In this document: positions 1 through 5,687 of the stretch, in pieces | Layout: every line of letters begins with the position of its first letter | Numbering within the stretch: position 1 is the first letter of the stretch | NCBI GenBank assembly: GCA_050288085.1 | Contig: JBNKDD010000253.1 | Location: 1 to 8,331, forward strand | From: JBNKDD01 sp050288085 | Lineage (GTDB): Bacteria > Chloroflexota > Anaerolineae > Aggregatilineales > UBA3940 | DNA length: 8,331 nucleotides | Direction of reading: 5' to 3' | Notes under the pieces: generated by a model | Databases searched by the model: none | What the model was told of the DNA's origin: nothing | Seen by the model: only the letters and a program-made list of their open reading frames with translations | Position numbers and translations under genes: made by a program

Positions 1-30
1 TTGGTCATGCAAGCAAACGGTGGTTATAGG

Positions 31-1101
31 CTACGCGGTCCATGCGCGCGTGCGTACCTTGGCTCTCGCCGTCCCACCGCTGCCGGTCTCTGACGACGCT
101 CTGTGCCTCGCTTCCCCTGCCTTATCCCTGGCACGCCAGCCCAACGCCACAACGATCACCGTCCAGGCCGCCGTCAATATCGTTCCAATCGACCGGGCCG
201 ACAAACCCCATAAGATCGGAGCGGTATCTGGTTGGATCAACCGGGCCTTATATGCCCAGTTCGCCGCTCCACCGGTAGCGAGATACCAGCCGTTCAGCGC
301 ATTGACGGTGATCCACCCTTCCCCGGCAGCCACCGCGATCAGCCGCTTATAGACAAATACCCCCTGCCCCGCAGCCACATATGGCCCCATAAACACCAGC
401 AGCACCAACAATCCACCCAGCGCCGCCCACACCAAATTTTTCACCCGTTGTAGGGGCGACTGGCCAGTCGCCCCTACCTCCATCCCCGCCAGTATCGCCA
501 ACACCACCACCGGCCCGGCCACTGCCGCCTGCAGCTTGACCATCAACCCCGCGCTGATCGCCGCCCCGGCCCAGAACGGCTTTCCCCGGATCGCGAGCAG
601 CACCGCCACCAACGTGAACACCATGTACACGCTCTCGTACTGGCCCCACCAACCGCTCAGGTAGACCAGGGCCGGATTGAAAACCACTAGCACCAAAAGA
701 AGCGCCCGCTGGAAAAACCATTCGCCGTCCGCCTCTCCACGATTAGACCAACCGGTCGCCTTCCACACCGCCCACCCGATCCCCAGATCGGACAGAATCG
801 GCGGGAGCTTCACCAGGATCAACCATAGATCGTTGACCTCGGCAGCACCGCCGGTAAACAGGTGATACAACCAGGCCATCGCACCGAGCAGTGCCATCGC
901 CAACGGAGGATAATTTGCATCTGATATTTGATAGACCGACAGCAGGCTTTGACCGTTCATGGCAGCGGCCCACCCTGTGATGGTGTGGATATCGCCAGGA
1001 TGTCCGCCCATCGGGGCAATCACCAGGCGCAGCACCAGGCCGGTAAAAAAAACGAGGGGGGGGGAGAAACGTCTAAAAAGAGGACTATTATTTTCTCGCA
1101 T
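31..1101 (-). CDS. GT-C membrane mannosyltransferase (Gpi18-like), probably C-terminally shortened
   Basis: A 356-residue multi-span membrane protein with about eight to nine hydrophobic segments (first at residues 13-30, last at 302-321). Motifs fit the Gpi18-related mannosyltransferase group (COG5542/GT-C): an acidic first-loop motif GHPGDIH with D37, NYPPL at 63-67, WWGQYES at 151-157, the MVKLQ stretch at 187-191, and VNALNGWYL at 266-274. Such enzymes take a sugar from a polyprenyl-phosphate donor and transfer it at the outer membrane face; the acceptor is unknown. The family usually continues with more spans and a late HERY-type motif. Here the protein ends instead in about 35 charged, Arg-rich, non-hydrophobic residues after 321, so it is probably truncated. 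The start ATG at 1101 has a GAGG four bases upstream and a matching promoter. Residues 209-218 come from a palindromic element, and codons 13-19 hold a C9 and a T8 run. It is divergent from hppA. Family is fairly sure, substrate is not. Confidence 0.8.
   Translation of the reverse strand: MRENNSPLFRRFSPPLVFFTGLVLRLVIAPMGGHPGDIHTITGWAAAMNGQSLLSVYQISDANYPPLAMALLGAMAWLYHLFTGGAAEVNDLWLILVKLPPILSDLGIGWAVWKATGWSNRGEADGEWFFQRALLLVLVVFNPALVYLSGWWGQYESVYMVFTLVAVLLAIRGKPFWAGAAISAGLMVKLQAAVAGPVVVLAILAGMEVGATGQSPLQRVKNLVWAALGGLLVLLVFMGPYVAAGQGVFVYKRLIAVAAGEGWITVNALNGWYLATGGAANWAYKARLIQPDTAPILWGLSARSIGTILTAAWTVIVVALGWRARDKAGEARHRASSETGSGGTARAKVRTRAWTA
450..477. repeat. Perfect 28-bp palindrome inside the glycosyltransferase gene
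   Basis: The 14-base half GTAGGGGCGACTGG is followed directly by its exact reverse complement, so there is no loop base. It is read in frame as residues 209-218 (VGATGQSPLQ), in the hydrophilic loop between two membrane spans (about 191-207 and 222-239). The arm core AGGGGCGA/TCGCCCCT recurs in the hppA terminator at 3983-4013. This looks like a dispersed palindromic element that has entered a tolerant loop, but dispersal in the genome cannot be seen from one window. Confidence 0.85.
1045..1064. repeat. Adjacent A8 and G9 homopolymer runs near the glycosyltransferase start
   Basis: On the plus strand eight A (1045-1052) are followed after CG-A by nine G (1056-1064). On the coding strand these are a C9 run covering codons 13-16 and a T8 run covering codons 17-19 of the gene starting at 1101. 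A one-base change in either would shift the frame before the first membrane span ends. They could be slippage-prone, or simply error-prone in sequencing. Confidence 0.7.
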
Positions 1102-1152
1102 TGTACCTCAACTAAAAGGTGTCGTTCCTCACATATGTTGATTACACTCGAC

Positions 1153-1180
1153 ATTATAACCCAAAGGGGGGTTGTGCTAA
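1153..1180 (-). promoter_or_regulatory. Promoter for the Gpi18-like glycosyltransferase gene
   Basis: Read on the minus strand: -35 box TTAGCA (1175-1180, four of six consensus bases), a 16-bp spacer containing a C6 run, and a perfect -10 box TATAAT (1153-1158). A transcript would start near 1146 and have a leader of about 45 bases before the ATG at 1101. Confidence 0.6.
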
Positions 1181-1428
1181 GCTACCATCCGGCCAGTGTC
1201 ATGTGCAGTCAGTCGGCCTTCTCCAGTGACTGCACGGTAACAAGGAGGAGTCCAGGGGGAATCCAAATTATAAGATGGGCCAGATTATCATTTATTGGCC
1301 CAGACACATCCGACAGAGGGGATATGTTCAAGACTCCCGGCACATCCGGAGATTTACTTCAAAGAAGCCCACACCAACATCAGAACTTATCCCTCATAAG
1401 AAGTTCTTTTTATTAACCGGCCCCGTGA
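1181..1428 (+). other. Structured intergenic stretch, possible small RNA
   Basis: No credible gene lies here. On the plus strand it holds a row of hairpins: a perfect 9-bp stem GTGCAGTCA/TGACTGCAC (1203-1211 with 1227-1235, 15-base loop); a perfect 7-bp stem TGGGCCA/TGGCCCA (1276-1282 with 1296-1302); a stem CTCCCGG/CCGGAG with one bulged C (1334-1340 with 1346-1351, 5-base loop); and a terminator-like stem at 1382-1414. The octamer CACATCCG occurs twice (1305-1312, 1341-1348). A weak plus-strand -10-like TATAAC is at 1155-1160, but no -35 partner was found. I could not match it to RNase P RNA, tmRNA, SRP RNA, 6S RNA or a fluoride riboswitch. The hairpins are directly visible; that they form an RNA gene is inference. 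Confidence 0.35.
1382..1414 (+). terminator. Weak intrinsic terminator upstream of hppA promoter
   Basis: AGAACTTAT (1382-1390) pairs with a 3' arm at 1396-1407 with a three-base bulge and a CCCTC loop. It is followed by a T-rich run TTTTATT. The stem is AT-rich, so it is a weak candidate. It would end plus-strand transcription just before the hppA promoter, which only makes sense if something is transcribed from the stretch to its left. Confidence 0.4.
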
Positions 1429-1437
1429 TGCTATAAT
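1429..1437 (+). promoter_or_regulatory. Extended -10 promoter for hppA
   Basis: TGCTATAAT is a perfect extended -10 element (TGn followed by TATAAT at 1432-1437). No good -35 hexamer lies 16-18 bp upstream, where the sequence is T-rich, which fits the extended -10 class. Transcription should begin near 1441-1445, giving a leader of about 60 bases. Confidence 0.7.
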
Positions 1438-1440
1438 AGC

Positions 1441-1462
1441 CTGACTTTTTCACGCAAGTCAG
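1441..1462 (+). other. Hairpin at the 5' end of the hppA mRNA
   Basis: CTGACTT (1441-1447) pairs perfectly with AAGTCAG (1456-1462) around an 8-base loop, right at the predicted transcript start. A stem at the very 5' end commonly protects an mRNA. It leaves the Shine-Dalgarno at 1486-1493 free. A regulatory role is not shown. Confidence 0.5.
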
Positions 1463-1503
1463 ACTCACTTCGCGGCACAAATATTAAGGAGATCGAATCA
1501 CCC

Positions 1504-3954
1504 ATGCAATACATGAACGTAACCACCTTTGAGTGGGTCATGGTATTGATCGTACTTGGTACGGCTTTCATGGCGATGGCATACGCCTGGTGGCTGCGCC
1601 AGCAGATCATGGCCTACGATAAGGGTACAGACGCCATGCAGCAGGTCTGGGAAGACATTAAGACCGGCGCAAATGCTTACCTCAACACCCAGTTCCGCGC
1701 CATCCTGCCCATGATCCTGCTTCTGACGATTGCTATGGCCCTCAGTGTTTACCTCGTGCGGCCTACGCCTGAAGCCATTGAGTTGATCGAGGGCTGGGGC
1801 GGAACCCCACAAACCGCCCGCATCGTCATCGCGATTGCCCGCGCACTCGCCTTCGCGATGGGCTCTACCTTCTCGCTGTTGGTAGGCCGCTGGGGCATGA
1901 ACATGGCCGTCCAGGGCAACGTCCGCGTGGCAGCCGCTTCCCGCGTTAGCTACAGCGAAGCCCTCAAGATTGCCTACCGTTCCGGCACCATCACCGGTAT
2001 GCTGACCGATGGTCTGGGTCTGCTGGGCGGCACCCTGATTTTCATTATTTTCGGTAAAGCTTCCCCGGATGTCCTGCTCGGCTTCGGTTTCGGCGGGACG
2101 CTGATCGCACTCTTCATGCGTGTCGGCGGTGGTATTTACACCAAGGCCGCTGACGTCGGGGCCGACCTCGTTGGTAAGGTCGAGGCCGGTATGGAAGAAG
2201 ACGACCCGCGCAACGCTGCCGTGATCGCCGACCTCGTTGGCGACAACGTTGGTGACTGCGCCGGTATGGCTGCTGACATTTTCGAGAGTTATGAAGTTAC
2301 CATTGTTTCCAGCCTGATCCTCGGTCTGGCATTGTCCGAGATCACCGGCAACCTGCACTGGATCATCGTCCCGCTGTTGATCCGTGGTGTGGGTGTAGTC
2401 AGTTCCATTATCGGCACCTACGCGGTTTCCCTGTGGAAGAACACCGACGCCGAAGATGCCATGTACAAGAGCTACGAGTTATCGAGCGCGATCACGATCA
2501 CCTCGGCGTTCTTGATTTCCTTCTTCTACGCAGGCGACCTGCGGATGGGTGTCCTGAACGCTATCGGTGTAGCATTAGCCGTAGCCTTCAACCCGCTCAC
2601 CGCCTACGCCACCAGTGCCCAGAGCAAGCGCGTCCAGAACATCGCCGCCGCCACCCGCTTTGGCCCGGCGCTGGTCATCCTCGAAGGGATGAGCCTGGGC
2701 TACCTGTCCAGTGTATGGGCAGTGCTGGTCATCATCGTCGCCCTGTCGGCCACCATCCTGATCTACTCGGCTGGTCTACCTGAAGGCATTGCACAGATCG
2801 CGCTCTATGCCGCGATTGCAGTCGGTATCGTTGGCGGTATCTGGCAGTGGATACGCCACAAGGCCTGGGTCGACGGCCTGATCTTCACCATGTGGACCCT
2901 GGTAATCGGCTTCTTCCTATACAGTATGTCGCCGGTTGAAGGCAATGCTTTCACCTACGTCTTGTTTGGCGTCAGCATGGTCGGCGTCGGGATGCTCTCC
3001 CACACTGGCAACAACGTCAGTATGGATGCCTTCGGCCCGATCTCCGACAACGCCAACGGTATCGGCGAGGTAGCCGGTATGGAAGCCGAGCAGCGCCAGA
3101 TCATGGCTGACCTCGATGCTGCCGGTAACACCACCAAAGCTATCACCAAGGGTGTGGCAATTGGCTCCGCCGTGATCGCGGCCCTGTCGCTCTACGGCGC
3201 ATTCTTCACTGACATCAAGCGCGTTTGGCCTGCCGAACGCGGCGCTTTCCAGGAAGTCGTCAACCTGGCCGACCCGACCGTCTTTGTCGGTCTGCTGATC
3301 GGTGGCATGCTGCCGCTCCTGTTCGGCGGCCTCCTGATCAAAGCCGTCAACCGTTCCGCCTCCCAGATTATGGCCGAGGTTCGCCGCCAGCTCCGCATCC
3401 CCGAAATTTGGGAAGGCAAGCAGCGCCCGGACTATGCCCGCGCCGTTGAGATCAGCACCAAGTCAGCTCAGACCGAGCTGGTCCCGATTGGCCTGATCGC
3501 AGTGTTGGCCCCGATTGTCGTTGGTTTGCTCCTCAAGGAACAGGCGCTCGGCGGTTTCCTGGCCGGTATCATCGTCAGCGGTCAGCTTCTCGCCGTCTTT
3601 ATGGCGAACGCCGGTGGTGCTTGGGACAACGCCAAAAAGTACGTTGAGGATGGCAACTTTGGCGGCAAGGGTACGCCTAATCACGCAGCCAGCGTCGTCG
3701 GCGATACGGTCGGCGACCCGCTCAAGGATACGGCAGGCCCGGCCCTCAACCCGATGATCAAGGTGATGAACCTGGTCGGATTGATCATGGCCCCAATTGT
3801 GGTCGAATTCGCCGGATTCAACTGGGTGACAATCGTCATCATCGCTGTTGGCGTTGCGACTATCCTATGGGCAGTCGGACGCTCCGACCGTGAAGACGAG
3901 TTGATCGAGGACGAAGCAGGCGCAAAGGCCCTCGAAGCGGCCTCCGCCGACTAG
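1504..3954 (+). CDS. hppA: K+-independent H+-translocating membrane pyrophosphatase
   Basis: An 816-residue integral membrane pump that hydrolyses pyrophosphate to two phosphates and moves H+ out of the cytoplasm. All family signatures are present: DVGADLVGKVE at 217-227, EDDPRN at 232-237, GDNVGDCAGMAAD at 246-258, the DAFGPISDNANG segment at 508-519, and the C-terminal GDTVGDPLKDTAGPALNP at 733-750. Together these form the acidic Mg-PPi site. The motif GNTTKA (541-546) has lysine at 545, where K+-dependent enzymes have alanine. By family knowledge this marks the K+-independent, proton-pumping class rather than a Na+ pump. About 16 membrane spans are expected. Length is within the family range, at the long end. 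The start at 1504 has AAGGAGAT at 1486-1493, a slightly long spacing of 10-12 bases; the next ATG (1513) is too far away. It is monocistronic, with its own promoter (1429-1437) and terminator (3983-4019). Confidence 0.97.
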   Translation: MQYMNVTTFEWVMVLIVLGTAFMAMAYAWWLRQQIMAYDKGTDAMQQVWEDIKTGANAYLNTQFRAILPMILLLTIAMALSVYLVRPTPEAIELIEGWGGTPQTARIVIAIARALAFAMGSTFSLLVGRWGMNMAVQGNVRVAAASRVSYSEALKIAYRSGTITGMLTDGLGLLGGTLIFIIFGKASPDVLLGFGFGGTLIALFMRVGGGIYTKAADVGADLVGKVEAGMEEDDPRNAAVIADLVGDNVGDCAGMAADIFESYEVTIVSSLILGLALSEITGNLHWIIVPLLIRGVGVVSSIIGTYAVSLWKNTDAEDAMYKSYELSSAITITSAFLISFFYAGDLRMGVLNAIGVALAVAFNPLTAYATSAQSKRVQNIAAATRFGPALVILEGMSLGYLSSVWAVLVIIVALSATILIYSAGLPEGIAQIALYAAIAVGIVGGIWQWIRHKAWVDGLIFTMWTLVIGFFLYSMSPVEGNAFTYVLFGVSMVGVGMLSHTGNNVSMDAFGPISDNANGIGEVAGMEAEQRQIMADLDAAGNTTKAITKGVAIGSAVIAALSLYGAFFTDIKRVWPAERGAFQEVVNLADPTVFVGLLIGGMLPLLFGGLLIKAVNRSASQIMAEVRRQLRIPEIWEGKQRPDYARAVEISTKSAQTELVPIGLIAVLAPIVVGLLLKEQALGGFLAGIIVSGQLLAVFMANAGGAWDNAKKYVEDGNFGGKGTPNHAASVVGDTVGDPLKDTAGPALNPMIKVMNLVGLIMAPIVVEFAGFNWVTIVIIAVGVATILWAVGRSDREDELIEDEAGAKALEAASAD

Positions 3955-3982
3955 TCGAATCGAACAATACAACGTTACTTGC

Positions 3983-4019
3983 AGGGGCGATCTGGTACAT
4001 CGGGATCGCCCCTTTTCCT
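3983..4019 (+). terminator. Strong intrinsic terminator after hppA
   Basis: A perfect 10-bp GC-rich stem, AGGGGCGATC (3983-3992) with GATCGCCCCT (4004-4013), has an 11-base loop and is followed by a T-rich tail (4013-4019). It lies 29 bases after the hppA stop. Its arm core is the same as that of the palindrome at 450-477, so it may be a co-opted copy of the same element family. Confidence 0.85.
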
Positions 4020-4045
4020 TATCGCTGGCATACCGGGAGCAAAAC

Positions 4046-4867
4046 ATGTCACCGATTGCCCAATCGATCCTGATCATTGGCCTTCAGGTAGTGATCTATA
4101 TCGTTTTCCTGCGCCCCAGAATCTTAACCTGGGGAACATCCAAGGCTGAAACGAGCATGCCGTTATTCGGCGATGACCTTGCATCAGGCAGCACCTCCAC
4201 CCGCGCCATAACCATCAACGCGTCCATTGCCGAAGTCTGGCAGACGATCATCCAACTGGGCGCAGACCGGGGTGGCTTCTTCAGTTATGCTTTTATCGAG
4301 AAACTGTTAGGTTATGAGATGCACGAGGCAGAGGATCAATCCACCGATATGGAGATGGGCCGGATTGTACCCGGATCGGTGGACGAGTCGAAGAGCGTCA
4401 TCAAGTACAATTTCCGAGTCACCGCCGTTGATCCGGGGAAGGCTTATGTCCTGGAGGATTGGGGAGCCTTCGTCCTGATCCCGGTCAACGACCAACAAAC
4501 CCGCCTGATCCTCCGCAACCACAAGCTGGAACAACCCAACCTGCTCGGCAGAATCGCCGATTTCTTCATGGTGCCGCTGCATTACATCATGGAACGCCGG
4601 ATGATGATCGGCTTCAAAGCCCAGGCCGAAGGGGTTCGCTTATCCGCAGCCGCTGATAATGCGTGGATCCTGGGGCTTATCCTGTCAGGGATCGGGATCG
4701 CCAGCATGATCTTTATCAGCACGAACATCCTGACCACCGCCCTCGCCACGATCTACAGCACCCTCTGGCTGTTAATCCTGTTGATCTTTGCCCCCCGCCC
4801 CCGATACAGTCTAAGCCTGCTGCTGTTCATCGCCGCGACAATTGTGTGGTTGCTTATGGCAAACTGA
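4046..4867 (+). CDS. SRPBCC-domain membrane protein of unknown function
   Basis: A 273-residue protein with an N-terminal hydrophobic segment (7-22), a START/SRPBCC-like helix-grip domain (about 50-200), and a C-terminal membrane hairpin (about 207-247 and 257-271). The domain shows the usual opening pattern of this family: WGTSKAE at 29-35, GDDL at 42-45, RAITINAS at 53-60, EVWQTIIQLGADRGGFFSYAF at 63-83, then a late beta stretch before a long helix. Such domains bind hydrophobic ligands, but no ligand or reaction can be assigned. The start at 4046 has GGGAG at 4035-4039, six bases away. It follows the hppA terminator and no clear promoter was found, so it may depend on read-through. Its last 14 bases overlap the 3' end of the oppositely oriented lipoprotein gene. 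Family assignment is fairly secure, role is not. Confidence 0.85.
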   Translation: MSPIAQSILIIGLQVVIYIVFLRPRILTWGTSKAETSMPLFGDDLASGSTSTRAITINASIAEVWQTIIQLGADRGGFFSYAFIEKLLGYEMHEAEDQSTDMEMGRIVPGSVDESKSVIKYNFRVTAVDPGKAYVLEDWGAFVLIPVNDQQTRLILRNHKLEQPNLLGRIADFFMVPLHYIMERRMMIGFKAQAEGVRLSAAADNAWILGLILSGIGIASMIFISTNILTTALATIYSTLWLLILLIFAPRPRYSLSLLLFIAATIVWLLMAN

Positions 4868-5687
4868 TGTCCCCATCCTGAATAATATAATCGATGGGAA
4901 TAACCGCCGTAGTCACCCACTCATCATCCGGCGACAACCGCCGCTTCACAGAGTACGACTCATCGCGGTCGGCTTGTTCCAGCTTCCATTCACAGCCATC
5001 CCCGGTTTGATAAGGTACCCTTTCTTCCTGTACCCCTTCTCGCCAGGAATTACGTAGCGCTTCCCTTTGTTCCCGGTCGCCCTCCAATGGAATGAAAGTT
5101 TCCTGTTCCCAGGTAACAGCGCCATCATCCGTTACAAAGGCATAATAGCCAGCATGTGGAGGACCAGTCTCGAAAATAAATTCGATTTGACCATGCTGTG
5201 CATCCATCATTTCAAACGAAAGCAGGGACCAGAATGTCCCCCCAACAATAGAGAGTTCATCCCACGTTTTGCCATAATCGACCGTATGAAACACTTTCGA
5301 AGCCCCTACGGATTCGCGCGTCCAGGTAACAAGTGCCCATCCCTGACCGTTGCCCACAAAATCAATGTCTTCGATTACGCTTCCGTATTCGGGCGGCATG
5401 ACCTCATGCCAGTTTTTCCCGTCGTTATCGGAACGCAGCAAAACAGAACGATAATCGCTGACATGCGACTGCATAGAAATTTCCCCGGAAAGAAAGACTA
5501 CATTCTGGTCGATAGCGTCCATCCGCCTGAGTATCAATTGAACGTCCTCTTCGCCTTCAACCCAATGCTCCCGCCATATGATCGGGTCCGGCTCATATTT
5601 GACAAACGTCACCACCGGATCATCTGGCTTGCAGCCCACCAAAAGCAACAAAGCTGCCATCAGCAATAGCTTGTGTATCTTTCTCAT
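4854..5687 (-). CDS. Asp-box (BNR/Ycf48-like) lipoprotein
   Basis: A 277-residue exported lipoprotein. The signal peptide has basic residues (MRKIHK), a Leu-rich core, and the lipobox LVGC with the lipidated cysteine at 19. Asp-box motifs (S/T-x-D-x-G-x-T-W) occur at 86-93 (SDNDGKNW), 135-142 (TVDYGKTW, perfect) and 186-193 (TDDGAVTW, degenerate), with DIDFVGNGQGWALV between the first two. This is the pattern of sialidase-like/Ycf48-like beta-propeller repeats. With only about three repeats it is shorter than a full propeller, and no sialidase catalytic residues can be argued for, so it is more likely a binding or assembly protein. The ATG directly follows the stop of the upstream glycosyltransferase (TAGATG), and its Shine-Dalgarno (GAGGG) lies inside that gene, so translation is probably coupled. 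Residues 22-28 (DDPVVTF) repeat a stretch of the neighbour's PA14 domain. It ends in a 14-bp convergent overlap with the SRPBCC gene. Confidence 0.85.
   Translation of the reverse strand: MRKIHKLLLMAALLLLVGCKPDDPVVTFVKYEPDPIIWREHWVEGEEDVQLILRRMDAIDQNVVFLSGEISMQSHVSDYRSVLLRSDNDGKNWHEVMPPEYGSVIEDIDFVGNGQGWALVTWTRESVGASKVFHTVDYGKTWDELSIVGGTFWSLLSFEMMDAQHGQIEFIFETGPPHAGYYAFVTDDGAVTWEQETFIPLEGDREQREALRNSWREGVQEERVPYQTGDGCEWKLEQADRDESYSVKRRLSPDDEWVTTAVIPIDYIIQDGDISLP
5601..5624. repeat. Short duplicated stretch, copy in lipoprotein gene
   Basis: 24 bases that match 5982-6005 at 22 positions, with 17 consecutive identical bases (5608-5624). Here it codes DDPVVTFV just after the lipid-anchoring cysteine. 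Confidence 0.7.

Noticed and set aside
1203..1302. tRNA, RNase P RNA or SRP RNA gene
   Set aside because: There is no T-arm consensus, and the conserved RNase P and SRP loop sequences are missing. GGAGGAGTCC only loosely recalls RNase P.
928..1416. Open frame of 162 codons on the plus strand covering the intergenic region
   Set aside because: It starts inside the antisense glycosyltransferase gene, crosses the homopolymer runs and hairpins, and has no family resemblance or good ribosome site.
1181..1503. Fluoride or other known riboswitch upstream of hppA
   Set aside because: The conserved bases of the fluoride class were not found, and the predicted transcript start leaves only about 60 bases of leader.
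1498..2358. Long open frame of 286 codons on the minus strand opposite hppA
   Set aside because: It is the antisense of strongly conserved HppA sequence, is rich in His/Gly/Gln/Asp with no domain, and is explained by hppA codon bias.
5067..5669. Open frame of 200 codons on the plus strand opposite the lipoprotein gene
   Set aside because: The minus-strand frame has a lipobox and Asp-boxes, so this frame is a shadow.
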